Origin: Symsagittifera roscoffensis
Taxonomy: Eukaryota; Xenacoelomorpha; Acoela; Convolutidae
DNA: 64,000 nt
Direction of reading: 5' to 3'
Assembly: GCF_963678635.1 (NCBI RefSeq)
Contig: NC_087064.1
Coordinates: 12,138,819 to 12,202,818, forward strand
Positions within the stretch are counted from its first letter, which is position 1; each line of letters begins with the position of its first letter. Below are positions 42,631 through 54,652 of this stretch, piece by piece. The position numbers and the translations under genes are program-made. The notes under the pieces are model-generated. The model had not been told where the DNA came from. It saw nothing but the letters and a program-made list of their open reading frames with translations, and did not search any database.

Positions 42631-45395
42631 ATGGTAAAAGAAAACGTATTTTTTATGAATGATCGATTATTGCGGAGCCATTATGACCAACTTTCGTTAC
42701 TTGTTGCTTCACTAATTAAAGTGCCAATGATTTTAGCGCTTTGTGAGACATGGCTTACAGACAATGACCCAACTATTCTCTATAGTTTTGACGGCTTTTC
42801 AAAAATTGAAAATGTAAACAGAAAAAATAAGAAAGGAGGGGGATTAGTTTTTTTTGTGCGGAAAGGTTTTGATTTCAAAACACGATTTTTTGATAATCCA
42901 CTGGAGCACTTTGTAATTAGCATTATTGATAACAACGCAATTTTATATAATTTTTGTTTAATTTATAGAGCACCATCAACAAATTTGCTTGATTTTTGGC
43001 TTAATTTTGATATGCTGCTGAATGAACTCAAATCGTTGAAAGGAGAGCTATGCATCATGAGAGATTTTAACATTGACATACTAACTTCAGGAGCAACTAG
43101 TCTACAAAAAACCTATCGTGATTTATTAGCTGATTTTGACCTGGAAGTGCAAAATAGTGAAGCAACAAGAGTAACTTTAAACAGTAAAACATGTATCGAT
43201 CATATCATTTCACCAACAGAGGTTGAAGTTAATACAATATGTTGCAATGTCAGTGACCATTATGCGCTTCTGACTGAGGTCAAAATTAACAGCAAACAAA
43301 CCGTAACAGACCAGCAAAAGCTACAATTGCGAAATATTGATAAATTGAAAAATTCGAATAAAATTGTGAATTTTCTGTTTTTATTACAACACAAACTGCA
43401 GAAACTTCCTTTGTTCAGTTCAACGTGCAATGAAAATCTTTTAAAAATTTCTGAAATTATGCTTGATACTTTCGATGTTTATGCGCCATTACACTATCGT
43501 GTCATTAAAAAATCGTCTTGGGTGAATTTGCGATATCGCGATTACTTACATAAAAAAATGGTAGAGATCCCCAGTGAACAAAATCAGTTAAATTACAGAA
43601 AAATACGGAACGAAGTGAAAAAAAGGGCCAGGGAAAGTAAAAGACAATACTTCGATAAACATTTTTCTAAATGTAATGATAGCAAACAAATGTTTCAAAT
43701 TTTTAACACTTTTTGCGGAAAGAAAAGAAAGGATCTGATCGAATTGACACCAGACGAACTTAATGATTGTTTTGTTAACATTGGCTCAAAATTAGCAAAT
43801 ATATGTGAGGTTAAATCATTGCCTCGTATAAGTCGAGTCTTAATTAGTTGCATTTTCCGACCTGCTGATGTTAATGAAATTGAGAACATTATACTTGCTC
43901 TTAAAAACAAGAAAACATCTGGTCATGATGGTTTCAGCAATGAGATGATTAAGTTGTGCTCACCAGTCATCAGTCCTTATTTGGTTCAATGCTTCAACAC
44001 TTGTATAGACGAAGGCGTATTTCCAGAATTTCTAAAAATTGCTAAAGTTATTCCTCTGCATAAGTCTGGTTCTAAAAAGGATGCAAATAATTATCGTCCC
44101 ATAAGTCTTCTAACTTCATTCAACAAAATTTTTGAAAAAATGATTTTTAATAGATTGATCTGTTTCATTGAAAAGTATGGATTACTTGCAAAACAACAGT
44201 ATGGTTTTCGTAAAAAACGTTCTTGCGTCCATGCTATTATTAAAATAACAGATTTCATGCGTAACACTGTTGACAAAAAATGTTATGGTTTAGCATTATA
44301 TGTTGATTTTAAAAAGCGTTTGATACAGTTGACCATGCTATACTCCTAGATAAATTAGATCGATTGGGTTTTCGAGGAAAATTTCATTTACTTTTGAAAG
44401 ACTATCTCTCCAAAAGGTATCAATATGTTGAAACAAACGGAAAACAATCCAAAATGCTTGAAATTAAATGTGGCGTGCCCCAAGGCTCAATACTTGGAGA
44501 TCTCCTTTTTCTTTTATATTTTAATGATTTTCCTGATTTTTTTAGAACTAGTGAGGTGGCCTTTTTCGCAGATGACACAACAATTTTAAATTCGTCAAAA
44601 AATTCAAATTTTGCCGAACAGTTTTATGATGATGTAAAACGTATAGATGACTGGTGCGCCAACAATAAATTAACTGTGCATCCGTCGAAGTGTAAACTTC
44701 AACAATTTGGTAAGAAGCAGATTGAATTGAAAGAGATCAAATTAGGTTGTGATAAATTGGACTATACGACCAACTTCAATTATCTTGGAGTCTTGCTTGA
44801 CTGTGAACTCAACTTCAGTGATCAAATTGAAAGTGTGTGTACTAAGTTAAGGAAGTTCAACGGAATCATGTATCGTGCACGAACCAGTTTTTCTAAATAT
44901 CATCTTTTACGTTTCTATTCTGCTTATATCATTCCAATTATGTCTTACGGACTCATAGCATATGGGTGAGGTGCAAAAAGTAATATGGATAAAATTTATT
45001 TAGTACAGAAAAAGATTTTGAGGACTATATTTTTTAAACGTAAATACGAACATATTACGAACGTGTTCATCGAATATAATATTCACACCGTTTTTGATTA
45101 ATTTTTTATTCAGATTTTTCACGAAATCTTTCGACAACTAAGAAATGAGTCACCTTTGAAATTCTTGATTAGAGATAAAACTTCAACCATGAAAACGCGA
45201 TCTAAACCTAAGGGTTTGTTAATTTTGCCAGCTCTTAGGACTACGAAAATGAAAAATTCTGTTTCTTTGAAAGTCATCAATGCGTATAATTTTTTGATTG
45301 ACATCAAACTAATCCCTAATAACCTTAACGTAATGACTGAAGTTGGGTTGAAGTCTTTCTTTAAAAAATTCAGTAGGCTTTACAATAGACAATGA
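42631..45395 (+). pseudogene. LINE ORF2: endonuclease and reverse transcriptase, broken
   Basis: The likely start is ATG 42,631. The apurinic endonuclease has ALCETWLTDND, RDFNID (usual GDFN with Gly changed to Arg), TCIDHIISPT and SDHYAL, so the catalytic Asn, Asp and His are kept. RT has SGSKKDANNYRPISL, GFRKKRSC, LYVDFKK, VPQGSILG and FADDTTIL. One base is missing at ~44,316 in the KAFDTVDH region, which shifts the frame: RT continues in the new frame from about 44,317. In-frame TGA 44,967 and TAA ~45,098 precede a C-terminal domain ending at TGA 45,393. Otherwise nearly complete, so a fairly young insertion. Confidence 0.85.
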
Positions 45396-45749
45396 AAGTA
45401 TGTTTTCGCTGTTTTACCATCGGTAACTCCTAATTTCAGTGCCCTACCGCTTGTTTCTAGGTAACCTAAAGGGATGCTACTGGAAAGGTTGAATTACCTG
45501 TATAGCAGTCCTGATGTAGATTTATTTAACCTGTTTGATCAAAATGATGTGTGTCAAAATTTTATCTGCATCAAATTCAAATTCAAATCAGCTACTTCTC
45601 CAAGTATCATAAAAATCGTTTTCTGTCAAATAAAAGTGAGGCAAAGCATGGTCTGACATGCAAATAAATGTTTTGAAATTCATCAAAGAAGGAAAAATTG
45701 CTAGCGTTAACTTCGAGGTCTATTGAATCCCAGGCGTAACAATGTACGT

Positions 45750-48650
45750 ATGAATCGCCCAGTTTGACCGAAGTCACTATCTTAAAATTTATCTCTCAAG
45801 ATTTTTACATTCTACAGTTTTGGCTCTCACTAGACTTGAGTAGTATTCTGAACCATTTATGTCTTCTTCAGTGACCTTGAAAACAGTTCATAACTAGAAA
45901 AAATTAATCAAAAGATGAAAGTAAAAAAGTCAAAACTGCTAATAGATTTCATCAGAAGTGCTAGTATAAAATTTTTTTGTATAATGGTCTACCATGGTAA
46001 AGTTGTTTTGCCTTTTTCTTGAAATGAGCACCGCCCTTGAAAAGCGCTCAAGGTTTCTCCGTGATTATTTGGTCTCAAAAAAGGATATTTGGACCTTTTA
46101 TTCTTGCCAACAGAATCATTATTTTTTTGATGCCATTTTCAAAAGCATTAATTGGAGCTCAAATAACTTTGATAATTTGAATAAGTCATTCGAATCTATC
46201 TGATTTGACTCGTAATACCTGAACTTGTGGCAAATCACTTAACCAAATACAAGCATGTATCTTACTTCCAGTGATCAGAACCAACAAGAACCGACTGTAA
46301 TAAAAAAAGAAACTGGAAAAAAATATTTAATTGAAAATAGCATAAAACTTTAAAAAGCTTTTTGTCAATTTTTTGAGGGAATAGACACTAAAATTGAAAA
46401 ACCATATTCCAATAGTTTAACTAATGTAAATGTTTTTTTTTAATTTGCTCAAAAAATGGAGCAAGCTTTTTGACAATTTTGCAATTGTTACCTGCGAAAT
46501 CTGCCATTGTTTGCAGTAACTGATTTTTCGTACAAAAATGCACACAAAAACATTTTTTCAAGTTATAGATCAAGTTGATGTCAGCAGTAGCTTTTTGTAC
46601 TCGTCTGAAGAGGCGGTCTGGCTGGTCGACGAGGCGATTTTTCTTGGGATAATTGTTTTGTTTTGCTGAGCAAGGCCAAATAGTTGAAGTTGATTGTCTT
46701 CGAGGTTACAGCTGTCTCATCTACTAGTAGTTTTGATCTAGCCTGGCTCATTCCTGTCAACGCTGCGGTAACTGGACCTAAACTCGACTGATGCGAAGCA
46801 ACGAAAAAGAGCGGTGGTTAAACTTTTTCATTAGGTGTAACTAAATAAATACAAGTAAACCTGAATTACTTTCTCAAAAATCTTTTAAAGTAATCCAATA
46901 CCTACAACAGTTGAAAAAATAATCAATCGAACACATTAAATACGTCCTGAAACTTATCTTATAAGAATCTTACAACTTTCTAGATTTTTAGCTCTCATTC
47001 GACTCAAAAAATATTTTGAAGCATTTGTTTGTAAGAAACGAATCATAACATAATTGTAAAATAGGCAAAATTACTATTAAATATTATTAGAAAAACTGAG
47101 ATAGCAGATATCTTATAATGGTCAAGCTGGATACATTTTTAGCCTTGTTTTTGCAAAAGTACTGGTTGTGACAAGCACTTTGTGTCCTCTGAGTCTCATA
47201 AGAAAATATTTTGTACATTTTATTTGCTGCCGAGACAACTTTTAAAAAATGTTTCATTGGATTTCGAATAAACATTGAGTTGGTCTAATATTGATAGTGC
47301 AATCCAATCAATCTGATTTTCTTCGTGTGAACTTGTGTGTAAAAAACTTAATCAATAGCAAGCATTTCTTTTACATTCACTTATCGAAACAATGAGAACA
47401 GACAGACATAAAAAGAAAAAACTGTAAAAAAAAAATTTGCATGAAAAGAAGATTAAAAAAATCTTAAAATGAGAGTACACATGTCGTTTTTAGTCTGCTC
47501 ATAAAAAATGAAGAATGTTACCTGAAAATCTGCATTTGTTTGCCATAACTGAGGGTTTGTGGAAACAAACAGTAATTTGTTTGTGTTTGAGATCGAAAGA
47601 ATAGGTTGCAAAAAAGAGCGCATTGAAAATTTTTTGTTGAATTCAGTGATTATTAAAATTATTGATGAAATAATTTTCAGTATTTTACAAAAAAGAGATC
47701 AAAAGTACTAAACTGAATTTGAAATAAATACCTGGATCAGTAAGCAGAGCGAACTGGTTTTTTTTTGGATTGTGACTTCATAGAGCACAAAACACTTGCG
47801 CTGTTTCCTGGAATTTCCTCTGAAAGCTTCAGTTTTAGTTTGCGGCGGCTTAATCATGAGGCGTTGTTTTATTTGCGACTGTCCTCTACTCGATGTCTGA
47901 GCGTCTGCTGCAGGAATTAAGTGCTTTCCTGTAAGTGGATTGTATTAGGTTCCAAACCTGTCTAGGGGGCTTGTTGCTGACTAACTTGCCCGGTTATCTG
48001 ACGATATCTTTTGTTTGCAGTAATCCGTGCTGATAGCTGTTGCGTGATACTACCGGCCTCTGACCAGAATCTGGGTCTAGTTTTGGCGGTGAATTTGCTG
48101 TGTGGAGGCTTGAAGTGTTTTGTCTTCAGTATTTTGTTGTTGTTTTTACTGTTTTGTTTGTCTAAGTTTATCCATGATGTCCTCGTGGTCATCTTTTGTG
48201 AAACAGTTGATGAGTTCTGCTGCATTGACATGTTCCGTTGGTGGATGCAAAAGCTAGGTGGTGGTGTTCTCCAAAATGATGAGTTTTTTTTTCATTTCTG
48301 ACTCTGAGTCAGATATGTTGTAGTTCAAAGTGATGTCAGCAGTATTTTCTTTTGTGTTTGTCTGAATTGGATTTTTGAGGGAATGAATAACTTTTTGAGG
48401 ACTGTTGTTTTTTTTGTCTCGCAAAGATAAGGCATTGTTGTTGATTGTCTTATAGGTCGCAGTAGTTGACGTTTCCATTAGTAGCTTTGACCTACTCTGA
48501 TTTGTTCCTATCGGTTCTGCGGTAGGTAGACCTAAGCTCGAAGGACGCCAAGCGAAAAAAAGATTGGCTTTTAACCATTGTTTGAATAAGCTTGACAAAA
48601 TAAAACAAGAAAACACAAAAATACTTGATTACAACACTGATAAATTGTTC
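45750..48650 (+). repeat. diverged tandem duplication in the last intron
   Basis: About 45,750-46,900 and 46,940-48,650 share an ordered series of similar blocks: GGCTCTCACTAGACTTGAGT versus TAGCTCTCATTCGACTC, ATAATGGTC, TTACCTGCGAAATCTGC versus TTACCTGAAAATCTGC, a TTGTTTGC(C/A)GTAACTGA block, and a GC-richer block at 46,680-46,830 versus 48,430-48,570. Divergence is high. Open frames on the - strand of the right copy (47,962-48,231 and 48,254-48,616) are Lys/Asn/Ser/Thr-rich and may be remains of a transposon protein; no domain recognised. Confidence 0.5.
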
Positions 48651-49586
48651 TTATACCTACGACAGGTAGATAGAAATAAAATCAATCGGACGTAATAACA
48701 ACGTCCTTTTACTATTCTGAAGTGCAATTTGTGTTCAAAAAAAAACATTTTGTTATTAAAATTCCTAATCAACTGCAATATTAGTGTCCGTTTAATGGCA
48801 CCGAAGACAAAATTGTGCTGATGACAGCTGTATTAAGGTGCAGGGCTAAAGGCGTGCTTCCGTAGCTCCCTAATTGTGAACCATATAGAAAAAGCTGTAA
48901 GTTATCTAGTGTTTTAAAACTGATTGTCATTTCTAGCAATTTCTAACTTAATTTAATTTTCAATTATTTAACCACTATAAGTGGTTGCACGTGATTGAAA
49001 TTTCAGTTTGGACTGATTTCAATTTTATGTTAGCTTAAATTCAGATTTGTTTTTCGATTTTTTATCCACAGAGTTTTCCTGACTCCATGTGAATAAGTTA
49101 AAATTGTCTTGGATGAATTACTATTGTCAAATTGGCAGATAACAGTTTGGTAGAGCTTGGAAAATCAATTTGGCCAACCTAAAAAAAGGTCGCCAACTTC
49201 TAGGGTCGGTCAGCTGAAAATTGATGCAGTAAACTAGTATCAAAGTGGAAGCATTTGGCCTGTGAGTTTTTTTTGAAAAACACCTCCTGCAGAAAGTTTC
49301 AGATCCGCGCCTGGTGGCGCGGTTACTACCACACGTTTGATTGGTTGGTTTTTTCAGCAGAAAACAAAACTCATTCGATCATACCATTTTTTCCACACTT
49401 TGAATAAACTTCAATGCTTCTGTTCCAACAACGGATTTTAATTATTGTTGAACTATGCTGATCAAAACGAGCTTAGATTACAAAAATATGGCTTTTTAGG
49501 GAAGCAAAAACGAAAGTTGGATGCATCTAGGGTTAGAAAACAACCAAACGATGATAATCACAGTTGAAATGAGATTGATTGATTAG

Positions 49587-49680
49587 GTCTGAAACCCCCT
49601 CGCCCAAGAAGAAAGGACGCGGACGGAAAGGAAGAGGCAGGAAGGGATCACGAGGCAGAGGAAAGGGGAGAGGAAAATAA
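49587..49680 (+). CDS. unidentified host gene, last exon with basic tail
   Basis: Acceptor TTGATTGATTAG|G; its first base completes the Pro codon left by exon 6 across a 10.2 kb intron. Reads SETPSPKKKGRGRKGRGRKG and then SRGRGKGRGK, stop TAA 49,678-49,680. The Lys/Arg/Gly-rich tail resembles nucleic-acid-binding or nuclear/nucleolar localisation tails. The proline stretch just before the intron joins smoothly to SETPSP, which supports the linkage. Confidence 0.7.
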
Positions 49681-50203
49681 AAGGGCAGTGTCCAGAAACA
49701 TCAAAGTCATCAAATTTCGACCTCGGGGTTTTTACCTGGAAAAAAAAACACGAGCCTTCAATTTTTACGATCAATGATAATCGATAAAGTTTTAATTGAG
49801 TTATATGAAGTTTCAAAAAAAATTAATTAAAAGTATCTTATACAAGAGACAAAATTCGGATTTGAAAACATCTCTGAAAAAACGTTTTTTGTTCGGGGTT
49901 AGCTTACGATTATTTTAGCTTTTTTAAAAATTTTATTGCCATATTTTTTGAATTGCTTCCAACGGTTAAACACCAGCATGGAGGCTAAGTGTACCTTTAT
50001 GAAGACTGGAAAAAAGTTAAGAATATAACGGTTAATTTATTAGTTTTTAATTAATTGAGACATCAATCAATTTCTGATGCAAATAGTGGGTGAAACTGCT
50101 CCTGTTTGGATGTTCAAAACAGTCGGTAATCTACAAGTCTTTTGGTTTGTTTTTTTTTCTCAGCTTTTTCCTGCGTACTTTGCTTGTTCCGTTGGTTTGG
50201 GTC
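49681..50203. other. intergenic region between convergent genes
   Basis: The + strand host gene ends at 49,680 and the - strand calmodulin-like gene ends at 50,204, tail to tail. Short AT-rich spacer. I see no clear AATAAA for the + gene within the first 100 bases; an AATAAAAGG sits right at its stop (49,675). Confidence 0.5.
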
Positions 50204-50328
50204 TCAAAAGAATCCTTTGAACCGGTTTGACCTTTGGTTTGCAATCGAGATCTTCCTGTCCGCTTTATCTCTCAAGTCGTCAATCGACAGTTTCATCGCA
50301 TCGGCGAAGGCCTCGAAGGTGATCTTTC
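50204..50328 (-). CDS. calmodulin-like gene, last exon
   Basis: Acceptor TTTTTTTCAG (at 50,329 on the - strand), stop TGA 50,204-50,206. Its first bases complete the Gly of EF-hand 4. Reads GKITFEAFADAMKLSIDDLR and then a basic tail DKADRKISIANQRSNRFKG. Calmodulin normally ends a few residues after EF4; here the tail is ~30 residues longer and polar. In EF4, position 12 of the loop is Ala instead of Glu and position 5 is Lys, so calcium binding is unlikely. An alternative donor AAAG|GTCAAA inside the exon cannot be excluded. Confidence 0.7.
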
Positions 50329-50459
50329 CTGAAAAAAAAAAGTTTTCATCCAGAAAGCTGACAGAAGAAAATTGAACATTTTCTCCGCTTTTTACCATTT
50401 GTATCATCTCCTTTGTACTATTTTGAGATATTCATTTTTGGCTGACTGAATCTAAAACT

Positions 50460-50605
50460 TTTCTAAAGGTGCCTTGGGCGCCAAAATATACTAATTTTGA
50501 TGGGGAGCGCGCTAAAAAAAACGGCAATTTTTTGTCAAAACCTTCCAACAGGAACGTAAAAACGCCTTCTTTGGCCTGTATTTGATCCGCCCCTGATCTG
50601 TAATA
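50460..50605 (+). repeat. hAT-like non-autonomous repeat, copy 2
   Basis: Contains GGCGCCAAAATATACTAATTTTGATGGGGAGCGCG-type sequence and ends GATCCGCCCCTGAT, the reverse complement of a CAGGGGCGGATC terminus. It lies between the last two exons of the calmodulin-like gene. Same family as 36,740-36,955. Confidence 0.4.
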
Positions 50606-50825
50606 ATCTTACATGAAATAGGACATCATGGTATAATCAAGAAGCGAATGTTTTGATTAGCAACTGCTAACTCCCTTTCGTACCCTGCTTCTGTAGCTAC
50701 TTCAGTAATGAAAGTGATTCAGCCCTATCATAAATTTATTTCCACAACGAAAGAATTATTAGGGCTTTTACAAGCATTTAATTAGAGATATAGGCAGTGA
50801 ATTGATTTAGATATTTAGTTAGTAC

Positions 50826-50908
50826 CTTTTCTGTCGGTGTCGACTACGTGTAAGAACATCTCCAGTTCACTCTCTTTCATGATATCTGGCATCCGACACA
50901 TCACATTT
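50826..50908 (-). CDS. calmodulin-like gene, exon with EF3 exit helix and EF4 entry
   Basis: 83 bases, phases match both neighbours. Acceptor TATATTTTAG, donor AAAAG|GTACTA. Reads NVMCRMPDIMKESELEMFLH and then VVDTDRKG. The position corresponds to calmodulin's linker between EF3 and EF4. Confidence 0.75.
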
Positions 50909-51208
50909 CTAAAATATACCTGCCCATGACTCATTTCAACTGGGCTGACCACGTGATCACTCAATATAATGAAGCATACCGGAATTTGAAGACATAAACT
51001 CAGAAGAAAAGCCAATAACTCGAATAAAAATAGAGCCCATAAAAATATTCTTAATTTTCTCGATTTGTATTTAATTCTGGAAATACCCGTTTGATTTATA
51101 CCTCTTAAAAAACGCAAGTTTCAAAATTTCATCTAGATGAAATTTTTTGAAATTTGCGTTTTTTTTTGTTGTGTGGTGAAATATGTTACAATAATAACAT
51201 AGTATTTT

Positions 51209-51283
51209 AAGACTTTTTGGCCGACGACCAACCCTGTTCTATGTTCAGATCATTTTGACGGAGATTGTTTTCTCGGAGAGTGA
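51209..51283 (+). pseudogene. THAP-type zinc finger fragment
   Basis: Reads FWPTTNPVLCSDHFDGDCFL, which fits the C-terminal part of a THAP domain (the C-x2-H ligand pair as CSDH, followed by F and CF). The N-terminal Cys pair is not visible; a TATTTTAAG just upstream could be an exon acceptor or chance. The frame stops at TGA 51,281. Probably a relic of a P-element-like transposase or THAP gene. Confidence 0.35.
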
Positions 51284-52805
51284 CTGTTTGATCTGAGAGT
51301 TGGTTGGAGGAGAGTTACTTTTGCTCAAGATTTTTAATATTGAGATTGTAGAGCTTTACGGAGGAGAACTATCTTCACATAATTATCCGTGTCGTAATTT
51401 TGTACTAGCAAATCATGATGAGATTGAACTTCTAAAAGATTCTCAGACACAGCACAAAGAGAGTTCAACTCCACATAAGCAACAAAAAAGAAAGAGCTGA
51501 AATAGGTAATTTTTTTAAAGCTTTATTAATTATGGCTGTAAAGCTGTTTCGACAATTTTCTGAATTTATAAATAGCTTATTTTGGCTGAAGCTTAGCAGA
51601 ACAATAACAAAACGTTAACAAAACACATCGGTCACGAGTAATTATTGACTGCCAAGTAATCCACCAAAACAAGCTTTTTCAATCTTTAAGTCAATCAGAT
51701 CGTTTTAACTTTGCAACATACGCCTTTCTTAAAAATAAGATGATTAAAACATCTTATTAAAATTTTCTAACATAGATTGATTGCTATTGTAGCGTTATTT
51801 TTCCGCAAGAAATAATTAGCCACAGAAAACTGTCGAAAGATTTTTTAAAACTCATTTGTCAGTTTTTTTTGCATTTATTTTTTTCTGTTTCTTGCCCTTG
51901 TAGAAAAACTAAGTTAAAAGTTTTTCAAAAAAGATTTTTCGAATTTCCTTAGTTTTTCTTTGTTTTCAATTGCTAGATCTAATTCCTGAATGTCAACAAA
52001 GCAAACCGACTTCATATCAGCTCGGTTCGTTTATTGGAATGTCATGTGTCCACCCTGATTGTGATTACGCAAGCAGCTCTGACTGGTTTGTGATTATGCA
52101 ACCACAGCAGGGGCCCATTGAAGCAATATTTCAAAATAATATTTGCAGTATCAAAATTATAAGTTATTTTACAAAGTTTTGTATTTACGCGGAGTGCATT
52201 GTGATCAAAACGAGTCCTTTTTTAAAACTTGGAATTTAAACATCAAAGTTATACCGCAAATGAAGAAAAAAGCATACCAAGGTTTAGTTTGCTTTAGACC
52301 AATTGAGTTTCTTATCTGTGAAAGCAAAAAAGGTACAAAAACGAAATAAACCAAAAATCAGTTGGGAAAATGAAACTTAAACATAAAATCTATAGCTCAA
52401 ACAACTTTTCCGGCGGAAGCAAGGAAAAAAACAGGCCGTTGTTCGAAGTTTTTTTTCCAGAAAGGATAAACAAAGACTCATAGAGAACTTTAAAATACGT
52501 ATTCAAGCATTCAATTGTTACTACACAAAACAAAATTGCTACCAAAAAAGCACACGAAATCGAAGTTTTAGCTGATCAACTTAAGGAAAAGCAATATGTA
52601 CAAGAGAAACTTGGTTGAAGAAAAATCAATTAATTAGCCGTCTTCAATTGAATGAGGATCAAATTGTAATTGACTCTTCAAAAAAAGAGGTGAGGTAAGT
52701 ATATTTTCGAAATACTCATTACATAAATCAAAAATTTATTGATAATTTTATCCAAATTCTGAGCATTCGTAAATTGAAAAAACATTATCGTTACATCAGA
52801 CTTTT

Positions 52806-53100
52806 GTTTGCTTAGATGACTCTCGGCTGGAAGAGCTCGGAAGCCTTAGACAAGCTTCATAAACATTTAGATAAGCTTTTCCTTGATTCGCAGTCAAATC
52901 GGGTAATATGTGGTAATTTCAATATTGTTACAAGGAACAAAAACAAAAGAAAATAACGCTCATAGGGTTACTAGATAGTTTTGAATCATAACCGGGTTAC
53001 TAAATACTTTTGATATAAATGTTGCCAACACCAATCAAGCGACCAGAGAAAGTATTATAAACAAATGGTGCATCGTTTTTTTTTCGCCATTGAACAGGTC
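52806..53100 (+). pseudogene. decayed LINE endonuclease fragment
   Basis: A stretch reading RVICGNFNIVTRNKNKRK, then after stops NVANTNQ-like and ATRE-like segments and ITNKW/INKWCI, follows the order of CR1/jockey endonuclease (GDFNID, Leu-rich, ATR, CIDH) as in the LINE at 43,060-43,210. Frames are broken several times. Older than the 41.6 kb LINE. Confidence 0.45.
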
Positions 53101-53426
53101 AAACCAATTTACTTCGAACATCGGTAGGTGATCTTTTTAAGGTAATTGGTCTCTACATTAATAAAGAATCAAAGAAAACCATTCAGAAGCTTACCACTGG
53201 ACACGGGAAAAACTACAAAACAATAACTTAGTTGAAGATCTCAGGGCCAGTCTTTGATGTGTCATAGATAAACTAGGTATTTATAAAGTATAGAAAAAAG
53301 CAACAGTCCCGATCAATTTAGTAACAAATTTTTCTCTGCTGATGATAGAGTCGTTAAAACAACTTCTTAAGGAATTAGTTTAAACGCAGATCACCAGGAA
53401 GTCTTAGAAGAATTTAATTTTGAATA

Positions 53427-53626
53427 NNNNNNNNNNNNNNNNNNNNNNNNNNNNNNNNNNNNNNNNNNNNNNNNNNNNNNNNNNNNNNNNNNNNNNNNNN
53501 NNNNNNNNNNNNNNNNNNNNNNNNNNNNNNNNNNNNNNNNNNNNNNNNNNNNNNNNNNNNNNNNNNNNNNNNNNNNNNNNNNNNNNNNNNNNNNNNNNNN
53601 NNNNNNNNNNNNNNNNNNNNNNNNNN
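53427..53626. other. assembly gap of 200 N
   Basis: Exactly 200 undetermined bases. The round number suggests a scaffolding placeholder, so true length is unknown. Confidence 0.98.
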
Positions 53627-54579
53627 CCAAAATTGGGACCCTTTTTGTCTTGGCTTTTGTAGTCAATCAAATAAATAATCCATAAACATCTCTTAAAATA
53701 CTGCAAAAACTTTTATCAAAGTGAACTGTTTATGAAACCAAACAAGTTGAAGATGGATATAACCTCCAAAAACCTGCGCAAAAATTATAAAACGTCTTTA
53801 AAAACAAGATATGTTCTGACTGTGAATTGCAAATTAGTTGAGGTATATCAGATGAGAAGAATTAACCAATTCGATAAAGTTCTATCAGCAGGTAAACCAA
53901 TAGTAGCATTTTTCTAGATACTTGAAAAAGTTTCGCCTTCATCTTTTTTTTGTGTAAAATCATCTCAACTTTAGAAAAATACTGAAAATATAATGTTTGA
54001 TACATTTTATTTCCGAAGAATGAGTTAGCACTGCATCAGAATTTGTCTCATTTAGTTTAAGCAAAGTATTAGAAAAGTATTCTGTTGAAAATTTCACTAA
54101 GTTTTGTTTAATTGCCTTTACGATAAAAAGGTTGAAGTTGTCATCTGCGCTAAAAATTTCTGGCGAAAATCAAAGTAATTTTTCTCCTCAAATAAATTAA
54201 AGCTTTTCAAACTCAAGGAAAATAAAGCGTTTCAAAAATTCCAGTTTGATTATATAGTTTTAATCAGTATCGTTAAACACCCTGTGTAAGAAATGCAGTG
54301 AGGGCAAAGTTCAGTAAGCGTTTTTAGAATTGAGAGTCGGTGGTCTTATTCAAAAGAAAAATATTCCAGGCGCGCGCTGATTTCAGTTGATCCGGCTTGG
54401 CCGAGACATAATTTTGTTCTCAAATCGGCCTCCAAATTTTCATTGATAGCTCAAATGTTTTCCTACGAAAAAGCATCAAAGCCTCGGGGTGCATTTTAAT
54501 CTATAACCATTTTGACAATGTAAAATGATGCACTTTGAGCCTGAAACAATCATGTAGAGATTTCTTGGAACGCAGTTCA
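53627..54579. other. AT-rich intronic stretch before the tRNA-Arg array
   Basis: No gene recognised. A 61-codon + strand open frame at 53,732-53,917 has no domain and unconvincing composition. From ~54,300 on the sequence begins to resemble the array spacer. Confidence 0.4.
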
Positions 54580-54652
54580 GGTCCTGTGGCCCAATGGATA
54601 AGGCATCTGACTACGAATCAGGGGATTGCAGGTTCGAGTCCTGCCAGGGTCG
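54580..54652 (+). tRNA. tRNA-Arg (anticodon ACG), copy 1
   Basis: 73 bases folding into a full cloverleaf. Acceptor stem GGTCCTG/CAGGGTC with two G-T pairs, D arm GGCCCAATGGATAAGGC, anticodon stem TCTGA/TCAGG with loop CTACGAA (ACG, reads CGU), perfect T stem GCAGG/CCTGC with loop TTCGAGT, discriminator G. A and B boxes intact. No intron, and CCA is not encoded, as in eukaryotes. Followed by AATAATAAAG rather than a clean T-run terminator. Confidence 0.85.

Larger units (their letters stand above)
41372..45470 (+). mobile_element. CR1/jockey-type non-LTR retrotransposon (LINE), nearly full length
   Basis: ORF1 with coiled coil, ORF2 with apurinic endonuclease, RT and a C-terminal region, same strand as the host gene and inside its last intron. 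Ends are uncertain: the 5' boundary is placed near a hairpin and the 3' boundary after the ORF2 stop. No obvious tail repeat or target duplication seen. Confidence 0.85.

Noticed and set aside
50815-51117. Full 100-codon - strand frame as one exon
   Set aside because: Only 50,826-50,908 has EF-hand character; upstream is intronic with a proper TTTTAG acceptor at 50,909.
53391-53706. Open frames across the N gap
   Set aside because: They exist only because undetermined bases contain no stop codons.
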